A stretch of 64,000 nt of DNA, from contig CAUEEP010000740.1 in the NCBI GenBank assembly GCA_958450365.1, positions 4,129,001-4,193,000 on the forward strand. Reading direction: 5' to 3'. The stretch is from Mesorhabditis belari (Eukaryota > Nematoda > Chromadorea > Rhabditida > Rhabditidae). This document shows positions 9,060 through 21,829 of the stretch, piece after piece. A program made the position numbers and the translations under genes. The notes beneath the pieces were generated by a model, which was not told the origin of the DNA, searched no databases, and saw only the letters and a program-made list of their open reading frames with translations. Within the stretch, counting starts at the first letter, position 1. Every line of letters starts with the position of its first letter.

Positions 9060-12030
9060 GGCAGGCAAACTGTTGTTCTTAAAATAAAAGCCACTCAAAA
9101 ACAACGAGACACAGTCTCTTCTCCAAATTCGAAAGCGATTATTGTGTTTGTGTGGGAGTAGAGAAAGTTCTCTCTTTCTCTCTTTTCCCTTTTCCCTTTT
9201 CTTCTTTCTTCTTCTTCTTCTTCTTCTTCGGACTTTTCTCTCAAATGGGTTCTTGTCATCTCATCGAGGGTGTCCACTTCTCCTTCTCCTCCAACTCAAC
9301 CACACCCTTTCTCCTCAAAAAGCTGATCACCACAGAATTATGCGCATTTAACAAGTTTTTCTTTTTTAGATTTTTGAGATTTAAGACTTAGAAAGCTCAA
9401 CTTTTCTTTACTTTACTTTACTCTTTACTCTTTACTGTCGTAACAAAATATATGAATCACAGTTTCTCTGTTACAATATAAGCTCGACTTTTCTTTACTT
9501 TACTCTTTACTCTTTACTGTCCTGCAAATATATGAATCACAGTTCCCCTGTTACAATATAATCCCACAATTAGGTGTGTCAATTTGACAAATAAGTTTAA
9601 ATCAATTTTATATTCAAAATTTCTAGCTTTAACTTTCAATATTGACTTTCTGCTCCACAAAAGCTTTCAAAAAAACCCTGGAATCTTATTCATATTTTAG
9701 AAATTTTTCCCTTTTCAAATAATCAAACAACTGTGAAAAAAAAATCTTACAATTAGTCCAGTGCCGCTGTGTTATCTAATATAATCACAAAGAATGAGAG
9801 TGGAAACAAACCAGGATACTAGCGATCAGATCTCTGAAATCTTGACTCAACATCACTCTCTTGCAGAATATTCAAGCTTTATTTGTTTATTGTTTATTCT
9901 ACTTAAATCCATGATCACCAACAGTTTCTCCAATTCTTCTTTCATTGCACTTGCATTCATTGCATTTCTTCATTCTCTCATGGAATAGAAGGGATCAAAA
10001 TTCTTTCGATCTTTCCGTTATATATAGCTTAGCGTCGGTCAGGACCAAATTCCATTCCGTTTTCAGAGTTTTCCGCTATATAGAGTTCCGTTATAGAGTC
10101 GACTGTAGATTTTCATTGAGTCTGTATAGCTGGATAGTATCAAATTTATAGCTGTATAGCTGGATGTTATTATCATCAAGTATCAAAGAAGTTTTTTTGC
10201 AAAATCTTGAATCGACTTGATCTGATCACACTGTGGATGACGTCTTGCTACTACTAGAGTTTAGACAGAGAATCTTATAAAGTATTTCCTTTTTCCTTTT
10301 CCAAGTATTGGCACCCGGTGGATCAATCGATTGAAGGATCAAAGAAAAGGATAAGGAAAGAGAAGAGAAGGAAAAGAGAAAGAAAAGAAAGAAAAGAGGA
10401 AAGAAAGAAAAGAAGGAAAAGAAAGAAAAGAAGGAAAAGGCTCCCTTCAGAGGATCGTCGAGTGAAGGAGGAAGGAGAGTCCCCATATTGCAGCCGACTT
10501 GTCCGACGAGAGGCTTTTACACCTGCAATCTCTCAATTAGTTCTGGAATCCTAAAGTCTTTTCCCATATTTCTCGTGTCAGTTCGCAAATCTACCGATCT
10601 TTCAACGGATTCCTTTCTCTTTTACCCCTTTCTTTTCTCTTTTCACTCATTCCACAACTCATTTTTTCCCTCCACACTCGTAACTATTACCCGATCTTTC
10701 CATTTTCAAATCGATCTTTTTTCGATTTCTCATTATAATGATCACAATTTCTTGTGGAAGCTATTGATTGACTTTGTAAGCTATTGATCGACTTTGTTCT
10801 CAAATCCGACTTGTCTAGTTTTTGCTTTTGCTTGTTTTCCTTGTTTTCTAGACAAATTCACCACAGTATACTTATGGATCTGACCATTTTCTCTCTTCAA
10901 TCTCTCTTTTTCTCTCTTCAATTCAAAGAAAAGGAATCTTCTCTTTATTAGACTTACTTTATTTTTGTTTTGTTTTTGTGCTTCGAAATTAGCTTGGTTT
11001 ATTATTGAACAAAGCAGATGGATTTTATGGGCAGAAATTTTCTAAACTCTAACAGGCCCACTTGTCACTTTATTCGCGGTGTACTTTAGGCAGCTTTTGT
11101 CATCGCATTTCAAATTAAATTTCCCACGGAGCTGGAAGTAAAGTAAAGATTTCGAAAATATCCCATAAAAGCATTTAACTAGACTTGTTAAAGTTCATTC
11201 ACAAGCCGCTTAAACCATCATTGAAATTTCGATATTCAAATCCTTCGATTTCCAGAAATTTATGGATTTTTTATCTCCGAAAATATCGAGAAAACAGAAA
11301 AGCCTCGTTTATGCCTTTTCTTGACTCTATCACTTTCTTGACTCTTTCCTTTCTTGACTCTTTTCCTTTCTTGACTCTTTCCTTTTTCTTGACTCATGCC
11401 CTTTCTTGACTCTATCAAAAATCTCTGGCATTTTCGACAATCATCATTGTCTTTAAGATATTGAAAATTTTTATATACCATTTTTTAAAATCGATTTGAT
11501 CTCTGTACAATCATTTTTTTTATAGTAATTCCGATTCGAATTAAAGGGCCAGATTTAGTGAAATGACATAATCCCAAAGAAGTTTCCTTGCTTCTTGATT
11601 CCAAATTCTATTTTACATCGTGTCTCAATATAACTCTTTTTTTCCAGCTTCATAAAACAGAATAGCTAATGAACACCTCTGTTTTCTTTAGCTATTCTAT
11701 TATAAGCTTAGCTTTTTGTTTTAGAGTATATTACAGACTCGACATCAAAATAAGTTAACTCACTTTTTTCCAAAGCTTCCTTTGGTGAAACAAGTTTACC
11801 TCTTGAAAGTTAGAAAGCGATTTTTTTTTGAAGAATATTTCGTACTCGATTTGCTGAGACAAATTTGGTTTGAAAGCTTTCCCTTTCTCTCATTATGGCT
11901 TCTCTGTTTACCGGTAAATTGAGATATGTAGATTTTGGAATTGAATCGATCATTAAGCTGTTCTATTTTTATGAGCTGGAGAGTTAGTTATATTGATGTA
12001 AGATCGAAGAGAGAAATGGTCAGATCCCCT
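9060..12030. other. Gene-poor stretch with low-complexity tracts
   Basis: A TTC-rich tract lies at 9170-9235, a direct repeat of CTTTACTTTACTCTTTACTC at 9400-9520, a purine tract (AAAGAAAAGGA) at 10335-10445, and a CTTTCTTGACTCTT repeat at 11315-11415. No exon chain with sensible splice sites was found. Confidence 0.5.
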
Positions 12031-12034
12031 TAGT

Positions 12035-12190
12035 ATACTCTACTGTAAACTGCTAGGGTAAGTCAGGACCACCTTCAGCAATGACAATCTAGGCCAGACA
12101 AAACCCGAGCAGAAACTGGATTCCCACCATAAACCTCAGAAAATACCTTTAGAAACAACATGTTTTTTGACTAAAAGCCGGTTTCAGATA
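12035..12190. repeat. Inverted partner of the 8230-8365 repeat
   Basis: It is the reverse complement of 8230-8365 with substitutions; see that entry. No coding capacity. Confidence 0.65.
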
Positions 12191-12764
12191 AGAAATATGA
12201 AATAGGAGATATGAAAGTATCTAATTTAAACCAAGGGCTTAAAAAAAAAAAAAAAAAGACATTTTTTCTAGATAAAACAAAATTTTCTAGACAAGTCAGA
12301 TTTGAGAGAAGCTTTTTATAAAGTCAATCAATAGCTTTCGTAAATCAGATAAAGTTTGAGACTCGATGTAAAAATAGAATTTGGAATCAAACAACGAAAA
12401 CTTCTTTATCATATGGCTGATTTCATTTAAATCATTCAATTCGATGAATCAAGAATCGTCAATTTCTTTTCCTTTGCCAAATTTTCCCCTTTTCTAGTCT
12501 TTCCTTCACGACTTGAGTTTTCTCTTTCATATATGAAAATCAAACAAACACTTTCCCAAAACCAGCATAACGGGAGAAAAAATGGAAAAATAATTAGAAA
12601 GACTGAAAGAGGGAAAATGGTCATATTTGATAAGGAAGGGGAAGAAAGGGAAGGGAGAGAGAACAGAAAGAACAACCATTTCACTTACACAACTCACTTT
12701 CATTCTCCTTTTCTTCTCGTTTGATCATTCTAGATTCACAGTTGACAGTACCATTGGACCAAGG

Positions 12765-12950
12765 CATATTAATCTATCAATCTATTAATCCTATCAATCT
12801 ATCAATCTATCAATCCATTAATCTATCAATCTATTAATCTATCAATCTATTAATCTATTAATCTATTAATCTATTAATCTATTAATCTATTAATCTATCA
12901 ATCTATCAATCTATCAATCTATTAATCTTGTAATCTATTAAATCTAAATC
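12765..12950. repeat. 8-bp AATCTATC/AATCTATT microsatellite-like array
   Basis: More than 20 units of AATCTATC or AATCTATT are repeated head to tail, with occasional slips. Confidence 0.95.
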
Positions 12951-13983
12951 TATTATTATCCAAAGCTTACCTTATCCGATTTCCAAATCATTTCTCTTGT
13001 AAATTTCTCAATTTTAACAAGTTTATGGGCTATTAGTGAAGCCTTTTCTCGTCATTTTACAGTTGTTATGAAGGGAGAGAGTTCATTTCATACACAAGAC
13101 CATTTCTCTTCCCCAATTTTTCTTCTACAATTTCCCATATGCATATTTTCATCTATTCACTGACGTTTCTCAAAGGGTTTTCTGAGAAAGGGAGAAGAAA
13201 GAGGAACAATACCACTTTTATTATTCCCCTCACATAATTTCCTCCTCTTGTACTCAATTTCTTCAATCTGACTGAAGAGTAAACCATAAAATCCGTATTA
13301 TTTTGTTTGTTCCATCCTATTCTATTATTTCTCTTCCACGATATAAATCTTTCCATATCAATCTCCCTTTCTGCTCTCCAGATTTAGATCATTGATCAAA
13401 GCTTTTTCCTATTAATATAGATTGATCTTTGATCAAATCTTTCCTATACAATATCAATTTACCTATAAATCAAGCGTTGCTCAAGAACCAAATTTGAGAG
13501 ATAAGGAACGAAATCTGGGGAAGATAAGGAACCAGGAAATTTTAAGAGATAAAGGAACGAAATCTAGGGAGATAAGAGACCAAATTTTAGAGATAAGGAA
13601 CCAAAAACCTCTTAACACCCACAACAATATCACTTCAACTTATCCAAAACAGTTTCAACTCTAAAAGCTTGGCCGGCTGTTATCAATTGCCTATTTGAGT
13701 TCATGTTACGTCAGCTTTTCAAACAATTTTAACCTCCAATCACTTTCATATTGTTCAGATTGATCTGTTTGGGGGCCGGATTGTTCCAATCTTTAACACA
13801 TTCGCGACGAGGCGTTTTTTGCTTTACTGCCCCAGTGGACGAGCTATTGGCACTTCGCAAAGCTATTGGTCAATAACTATTTCAAAGCGCAACCTTATAG
13901 TTCTTGAGTTGAGCCTAATCGAATCTTTTTACATTTTGAAATTATCTTAAAAAGTTGAAAAGTTATAGCGCGTCAAAAATTTC

Positions 13984-14039
13984 GTCCACCGGTGGACCGA
14001 AGCGTCCCAGGGCCAGACGGCCTTTGTCCACCGGTGGAC
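13984..14039. repeat. Two copies of a perfect 14-bp palindrome
   Basis: GTCCACCGGTGGAC, its own reverse complement, occurs at 13984-13997 and again at 14026-14039. The two copies lie in otherwise AT-rich sequence. Confidence 0.9.
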
Positions 14040-14224
14040 CGAGATATCCCGAACGTGTTAAACACCTAACCATCCGCTTGTTATTGTGATCTTGTTCTCT
14101 TTTAAAACTCGCTATATTTATGGAAATCTTTGCAAATTCGTATATAAATTCAACCAGATTTTCAGTTTTTCTGCAAAAACTTTTACGCCGCTTCAATTTC
14201 TTGAGTCTTCTTCTTTATGCAGCG

Positions 14225-14715
14225 CCGATTCGCGAGAACAAAAACAGCTCCGATTTTGGAAGAGTCGAATCGTTTAAGCTCAGTTGATCTCTTCATAAAC
14301 CGATTTCTAAAGTAAAAACCATGATATTATATTTTTCAAATATTTTTCTTATGTTTACATGATCTTTTTGTTGTTTGTTTTTTTGATTTATTAGACTATT
14401 AGACTCTGTTCCTTTCGAGCAACTTCAATAAATTCTCCTAACTTATTTTTGACAAGTAAATCTCAAGTAATTATATTCTAGAAAATGGCTCAGATTACTT
14501 ATTTATTAGAAGAAGGGGCAACAACGAGAAGATTCCGATTGAAATGTGAGTTCGTGGTTTCGCGAACAAAAACAGCTCCGATTTTGGAAGGAGTCGAATC
14601 GTTAAGCTCGGTTGATCTCTTTGTAAGCCGATTTCTAAAGTAAAGAAACCTCAAATATTATATTTTCAAATATTTTCTTATGTTCCCCTGATCTTTTTGT
14701 TGTTTGCTTTTTGTT
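14225..14715 (+). repeat. Dispersed repeat, one full and one truncated copy
   Basis: 14225-14555 is the partner of 5150-5475 in opposite orientation. A truncated second copy starts at about 14560 with the same GAACAAAAACAGCTCCGATT and runs to 14715. No open frame is conserved. Confidence 0.7.
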
Positions 14716-14719
14716 TTTA

Positions 14720-16435
14720 TATCAAAGCTAGGGAGAAGAAACATCTGGATTTGAAAAAGCGAATTTTTCGATTTGAAATCAAAAATAAGACAAAATTATT
14801 GTGATTTTTAACGAAATTTCAATTCTAAACTGTAAAATTCAACCACTTTCCAATCATTTCAATCAAAGTTCAAATCAAAGCTCAAATCAAAAGCCAGTTC
14901 AAATTTTACAAAGGAAGGAACAAACCTAAGGATATCCAGTTTCCCAAAGCCACAATTTTCTTAAATAATTTCTGTTTTCTATTTTTTCCACTCTCCTCTT
15001 CAATTCGTTCAAATTTCGCCTTTGATTCAAGCCAAATCAAATCCCTTTTGTATTCTTTTTCTCTTCAAGCAAACCTCTTCTCTTAAGTTCTTTCATTTTT
15101 TACTCACACACCACCCCCCACTTTCATCCCCCAACAAACATTTACTTGACAGGAGAAAAGAAGAAAAGCCGAGAGTTCAGAAAGATCTCCTTCCAATGAG
15201 AGCTCTTCCCTCCAAAATCCCCTTTACTCCTAAATTTTCAATAACTTTTATTTTATTTTTATCCTCTTCTTTTTCTCTTACTTTCCTTTTCTCTTACTTT
15301 CCCTTTTCTCTCATCCAAGGTTCTAGGCTTGACGTAAAGGATGAGCTAATTGATTTTGAGGAATTTCTTTAAAGGATTGATAGTGTTTTTTTGTGATGAT
15401 TCTTGAATCCTAAATCATTTGAATCCTCTTTAAATCCTAAAATCAAATCTTGAATCCATTTTGAATATTTTTACAGAGATTTCTCAACCAGCTCTAGGCC
15501 ATATCAAGCAAGACTTTTTACTAACTCAAATCTGCAACAAAAACCAGATCAGAATTATATTCTGGCTTAGATCTGACTGCTTGCTTTACTTGGCCTGACT
15601 CTGAAGAAACTTCTTTGAAACAATCCTGGCTGTATTATTTGTCATTGTGCATAATCGACCCATAACACCAAAAATAGCTTGATTCATTTCTCTTTCTTTC
15701 AAATACTAAATCATTTCTGATTAAATTGTTTTTCAAACAATTCTTGCTTTTTTTTCTTCAATTTCTGTTCTTCAACTATTGGATTGGATCAATCATTGGA
15801 TCAATTCGATTGGATCAATCATTGAATCAATTCGATTGGATCCAATCACATTTAGATCAATTGGATTGGATCAATCATTGAATCCAATTCGATTGGATGA
15901 ATCATTGAATTAATTCGATTAGATCAATCATTGGATCAATTCGATTTTCAATTTTCACCTTACCTTCTAAGTATGAAGAGATTCATTTATCATTTGATTT
16001 TCCTCAATCAATTTTTTATTATTCTTTTTATTCAGCTTATATCAATCTTGAATTCTTGATTGTTTTTCTTCTCCCATCCATTCACCCGTTCGCACTTTAT
16101 GTGATTGTGTAGTTTCCATTTCGATCACCCTGTCTGATATCCCAATATAATGTTGATCAAAACAATATTGACTCATTTCTTTCCCCGTTTTTGTTCTTTC
16201 TTCCCACATCAATTTCCATCGTTTCCGAAAGCTCTCTTTCCGATTTCTTCATCGGTCCGCTGTTTGGCACCTAAACGAAAACATTTTTGTCTCCTTTCTT
16301 CGTTTTTTTTCTTCTTCTTCTTTCTTTTTAGTTTAGTTCCACAGAGAAATACAATTTACTATTGATGTCTTGACCAATTTCTTTTTTAATTGTTATCGAA
16401 AATTTTCACGGAAATTGAGCAACCGTGAAAAACAC
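14720..16435. other. No gene recognised
   Basis: It holds pyrimidine-rich sequence and, at 15775-15950, five or six units of about 28 bp built on CGATTGGATCAATCATTGAA. A 116-codon open frame at 15022-15372 is dominated by Ser/Phe/Leu and shows no domain. Confidence 0.5.
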
Positions 16436-16436
16436 C

Positions 16437-16722
16437 AAACATACCGTAAATACTGTAATATAGTACCCACTTCCCGCCCATAATGACGGTGCGGGCGTTG
16501 CGTAGTCTAGCTTTGACGAGAGTTTTCTCTCGACACTGGTTTATGCTAAAATGCGCGTTTAGGTATCGAAAAATAACCCTGAATTTCAGCTATTTTTTGA
16601 GTACCCTGAGACACGTTTTTTTTACAATTACAGACGCTTTGAAAAAATGAAATACTAAAAAACTTTTGCGACTACGCGACTATACGAGGGGGTGCGGTAC
16701 TATTACAGTTTATACGGTAGTT
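16437..16722. mobile_element. Palindromic MITE, copy 1 of the ACCGTAAATACTGTAAT family
   Basis: The ends ACCGTAAATACTGTAATA and TACTATTACAGTTTATACGG are inverted. The interior GCGTTGCGTAGTCTAGCTTT is shared with 35534-35797. No coding capacity. Confidence 0.65.
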
Positions 16723-17369
16723 TGATCATTTCTCTTTCTTTCTAAATACTAAATCATTTCTGATTAGAATTGTTTTTCTAAAAAAATTCGATTCTTCAGC
16801 TATTCTTTGGATCAATTCCGAGTCATTGCTTTGCACTTTTTACAGTCTAAAGTGCCTAAAATTGACCAAATTAGCATAGCAAGTTCAGTTAAGACTGATC
16901 TTTCAAGTACTTTGTGCTCAAAATGTAAAAAAAACCCTTTCTGATGCGCTTCGTTTCTTTTTCAATTCAGCCTATTCAGACACTTTTTTTTCTTGCTTAA
17001 GCTTTATTCTCCTGGATTTTTGAAAAGTCTTCTTTTTCTCAAGGAAACTATGCAATTCACCGCTCCTTCACCCAGTTCCCTCTCACTTCCTCGATCACTC
17101 AATCTCTCAAAGTCAGAGGAAATCAAATTACCACTTTTTCATGAAGTTTCAAAGTCACAATTTTTTAATTCCACAACTGTTTTCGTTTGTCGAGATAAGA
17201 AATTCTTTTATGAATATAATGAAATGTTTGAGGTTTAAAAGTTCGTTGTTGAAAGCTATGTTGAAAATTGTTTGATGAGAAATTGATAACTTTGTTATAC
17301 AAAAGTTCTTTAAAATGTAATTATCTCTTGCAAATTCAAGTTAACCGTTTTCTATAAACGTTAAAGGTA

Positions 17370-17850
17370 TCAAAATTTTGGTACTTTTCCAATATCGGGG
17401 GAACGGTCCGATTATCCAGGGAGCCCGAGGAAAATCAGGGGGAGCAGCAAGATTTTGGCAGCGCTACATATGTCTTTTATTATACAAACTACCGCCATAA
17501 AATCCCCGAATTACCCGTTAAATTCTCACAACCTTTATATTAGATCACAAAAGTGACTTTAAATATCCCCCCCCCAACTTTGTGAAATGGATCTTTTCCC
17601 TTTGAGCGGACTTTCCAAATCGATTCGCCACAGTTACCCGTCCACGACTGGATGACTCGCTGAGCGACCGAAATAATCGCTTGCCGTCGATTCCTTGAAC
17701 GCACAAATGTCGGAGAACGCAACGTCGTTAAAGTTTAAAAACGTTGCAGTTAAAATACAGTCCCCGAAATGCATTTTTCCACTCGGCAAAATTTGCTCCC
17801 CCGATTTCCCTTTCACTCTCCCCCGATATTGAAAAAGTACCAAAATTTTC
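17370..17850. mobile_element. TIR element with CAAAATTTTGGTACTTTTCC ends
   Basis: The left end around ATTTTGGTACTTTTCCAATA pairs with the right end ATATTGAAAAAGTACCAAAA, about 30 nt on each side. The interior has no transposase signature. Likely a MITE. Confidence 0.7.
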
Positions 17851-18131
17851 TTAACAAATGCCCCAGCTGATCATCATTCAAGTGCTTGTTTATCTAACCA
17901 AAAATCATTGATTTGTTCAATGAAATCCCAGTCTTTTCCTCTTCTGCCTCCCTTTTGTTTTAAAGATCTTCTTCTTTTTCCTTCTCGAGAATTCTTGATT
18001 TTAGAACCAAAAAAGAAAAGGAAAAGAATTTATCATCTCTATTTTATTGTTTTACCTTTTTTTTGCTTTTTGTTTTGCTTTGCTTTCAGCATTTCTTGTA
18101 TTTACTATACTTTTGTTTTTTAGGTTAAAAG

Positions 18132-21100
18132 ATGAGTGTCGATGTGGAGGATATGACCGATTCCGATTTTCTCAATGCAATGGATGATCTCTCGTTAGAT
18201 AATGAAGGAGATGTGGGAGAGCTAGCGGTGAGTTCGACGTTTAATCTATTTTAAGGGTAGGCTAATTTCCTGCATTTTATTTCCACCAACAGGGTCATTT
18301 GTACGCTCATGCTTAGCTTTCTTCTAAGTGGTCAATGCATGGTTTTGAGTTTCATTTTATTGTGCTTATTAAGTTCGAAATAAGAACCAACATCATTAGG
18401 TGGCCCCTTTTAAAGAAGTTATGACGGGATTCGGAACATTGATTGCACAAAAATAAAATGGCGGAAGTGCTACTAATCATAACCATCTTTCCTAATCTAA
18501 ATTTTTCTTCCATAAACAGAGCAAAATTCGGTTTCTCTAGTGAAACCCTTCGAGCAAGAATGCTAGGTTTATTCCACTTCTTTTTCCTTGCTTGGCACCC
18601 AACATAGGAATCGAGTTTCCTGTTTTAGCGAAATTTTTAGAAGCGATGAATGAGAATCATACTTGATAAGCTGGGAAGAAGCTGAGAGAGGATTCTAGCT
18701 GACACAAAAGTAATGAGGAATTGAGGAAAGAGAGCTTTTGTGATTGCTTTTGATTATGGGATTGATTTTGTGTATACTTTTAAACTTCCAACGTTTCAGC
18801 CGATCAATGCTCCCTCGTCGAACAGAGTCGTCCCACTGAACCCGACATGACCCGAATGTTGACAGGTACAATTCCAATAATCATTAACACATTCGCCGTT
18901 AAGGTTGTTTTTTCGATGATCTGATTCTGGAAACTTTTTTCTAATGTTCTTGAAAAAACTAAAAAGAAGCAATCCTCTTCCAGTATCTCGCTAGCTATCA
19001 ATTGCAATAAAGAACTTAAAAACGATCATTGTAGATTAAGATATGATTATTTTTGTCAAGATATGATTGTTTTTATCGAAAGATGATTGTTTTCATCAAC
19101 CGGATCGTCCCGAATAGATTAATATCAAATATAATGAATAGGAACATTCCATGACCTTGTAACTCTGATCAGGTCAGGCTAGAGTTAAATCAAAAACCAT
19201 GGTTTATCTTTTGTTCTAGAGTTAAAATGTCATTTTCAATGTATAAACAATAAAATTTGATGTTTAGATGCATTCAACAACTCCAAGCAAACGATCCAGG
19301 CCTCAAACAGATCAACTTGAACAATATGAAAGTGAGTTTGACGATCAAATTTCATCACTCCTTTTCCAGCGAACCACAGTGCCTGGTGAAAAGGCTATTG
19401 AGACAGTGGCCTACAATGAGAACATTTGGAGAAGCTCAGTTTATTCAATATGGGATTATATGATACGGATTAACTTAGCGGTGAGTGTTTCAATTTACAA
19501 ATACTCTAGATTTTTGATTACTATGGGTTTTACAAGTATTATAAGATTTTGATTGGCTATACAGGAAATCAGATCTGCAACCAGAGAACGAAAAGCTTTA
19601 CGTTAGTTTCAAGTCTGACTATCATCCCTAAAAGGAATTTTCATAAATGATCCTTTTGACTTGCATTCTAGATGAAATGCTCTTAAAAACTACTGTGTTT
19701 TGGAGGAAAAATAGCTTCCAATGACCGAGAAAGTGTTTCTTTCACTTTTTTAAAATACATTTCTGTTTTCTCTTGTCTCCCATAGAAACACAAAGAATTT
19801 GACGAGAAAAAGAAAGAGATTTTGAGAAGGAAACTCACATCTCTCCCTTTCTTCCCCCATTCACATCCCGTTCCCATTCTAATTTCAGGAATTTCATCTT
19901 TAGTTGAACCATTTTTTATTCAAAAATTCAAAAGCTATTTATTTCTAGCAAGATCACCAAGTTTCTATATATCATTTTGCAAGCTTTTTTTAAAGTCATT
20001 TTAATTATTTTAAACATTTGTTTTCAAATATTTGCAACATTTTAAACATTAAACGTTAAACATATGCTTGTTTTAAAAAGTTAAAATGGTTTTTAATAAC
20101 TGTGCTTTTTTTCAGATTCTCGTCGAGGCACTCAAACTCAATCAGAATTTGAAACATCTCAGCAATTTGGAACGAACTATTTAAGCGGTGATTTCTTTTG
20201 CGGTGAGTTTTGGAGATTCGTATTTATACTTTTTTTAGATATAATTCTTGAAGTTAACTATTTATTTTTTCATCAATTTATTTATTTATATTTATTTATT
20301 TAGTGGTCTTTGCCAGGCAGCCGCTGGAATGAAACACTTGAAGAGATAAAAGCTTCATCATCAGGTTGGAAACATTTCGAAGTTTTCACAAACTAAACAC
20401 ACTAAAGAATATACAAATTTCATCTAAGATTACATGGCATATTAGATTAAAGTTGATGAATAGAATACTTGAATACTATAGTAGGATTTGTAAGATGTTA
20501 TAATGGGTTTTCATACCTTTGCTTTAATCCTAATTAGTTAGAGCTTAAATAGATTGTTTACTTGTCGTTTAATTTAGTAAAACTAATTCATTTGCCCAAG
20601 AACCGCCCAAGAAGATCTTAATAGAGATTCAAATCTCTCGATTTCTTCTTAATCTATGTTATTGTACATTTTTAATCAAAACCTCTTTTCTCGGGCGTCA
20701 CTTTTTCCACAGTGCTGAGAAAGGTATCATTCGATCAATTCAAAGGAATCACGACCTATGCAAAGTGAGTTTGTTCTTAATATTTTGTAGAAGCAATAAA
20801 TGTTGATGGTTTTTCTCGAAAAAGAATATAATTGTAATCTAGGTATCGTTGACATTGCGATTACCCGAGGGGAGGCACAAAATCGAGCAGACAACACTAC
20901 GAAACGGCTTGAAATTCGTGAGTGAAGCTTGAGGGAAATCTTTGAAAACTTATTATTTAAATATCCATAAAATACAAAGAAAACCTTAAACTATCTCTAA
21001 AGTTTTGTCAAATTTGTCAAATAACTTTTGTGTATTTTTTTCTTTAGAACATTTGTGATCCCATCACATCCGAATGCATTCGAGATGAGCTCTCAAATGA

Positions 21101-21828
21101 CCTCTTTAAAGCAAAAATCAACTATTTCTCTTGAAATCAACTGAACATTTTCTCTTCATTTTTTATATAATTTTCTTTTATATTCCCAAATTTCTCTTCT
21201 AATTTCCTAAATTTCATCGAATTCATTTACAGGACGGATTTTGCGCCGAAAGCACCGCATAGAAGAAGAGGACGCAAAGAGAAAATCTGAGGTTAGTGTT
21301 TCTGATTTTTTAAAAAGAAATTCAAGTACCGTAAATGAAAGTAGAATGACATGTCGTTCTATTTTTCCAACCCCCAAAATCGGTCGATCAGAAAAGTAGA
21401 GTAGGGTACAAAAAAGTACAAAAATTTAGAATTTGCTATTTATTAAACGTACAAAAACACGTTTAAAAGTGAAATTATTTTCTTACCCCGACCCCCTTTG
21501 AATCACCGAAAAATCCATATGAGGACATATGATTTTTTCAAAAATATTATTTTCTGTTTTTCAAAAATAGCCTTTTAAGTTTTACTGCTGATAAAATATT
21601 AGCTAGGTTTAGGCTTAGATATTCATACAACCTCAACAAGGGGTCTAAAGTCATGATTTCAGGGGTCACGAAGGGTTGTCATTCTATTACGGAAGTCATT
21701 CTAATACAGCATTTACGGTATTTAACAAAATCATGCTTTTTATGACATTATTCACAAATTTACATGTAAAATTCACAATTTCGGCTGAGATTGTACAGGC
21801 AAGAGTTCTCAAAGTGATGATTTTGTAA
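18132..21828 (+). pseudogene. Tropomodulin-like actin-capping protein gene, frame broken
   Basis: Plus-strand exons resemble tropomodulin in order. An acidic N-terminal segment (18132-18227, DMTDSDFLNAMDDLSLD) is followed by a short exon at 18800-18865. The start of the leucine-rich domain comes next (19268-19331, CIQQLQANDPGLKQINLNNM; 19370-19480), then ALKLNQNLKHLS (20116-20202) and NETLEEIK (20304-20364). The chain ends with IIRSIQRNHDLCK (20713-20764), TLRLPEGRHKIEQTTLRNG (20843-20917) and a charged ILRRKHRIEEEDAKRKSE (21233-21291). Family role: tropomodulin caps actin pointed ends and binds tropomyosin. Several joins need frame changes: 18800-18865 is not in frame with 18132-18227 unless shifted, 20116-20202 hits a TAA before the expected NYLSG, and 20304-20364 shifts inside the exon. 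It is either a decayed copy or carries sequencing indels. The stop at 21828 is tentative. TTTTTTAG just before the ATG could be a trans-splice acceptor. Confidence 0.6.
21327..21720. mobile_element. TIR element with TACCGTAAATG ends
   Basis: TACCGTAAATG at the left and CATTTACGGTA at the right are perfect inverted ends. Subterminal AGAATGACATGTC and GTCATTCTATTA extend the pairing. It lies just after the last charged exon of the tropomodulin-like gene. Confidence 0.7.
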
Positions 21829-21829
21829 T

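Noticed and set aside
21040..21135. An extra exon (NICDPITSECIRDEL) for the tropomodulin-like gene
   Set aside because: It has a good acceptor and an open frame, but does not resemble tropomodulin at that position and does not restore the frame of the following exon.
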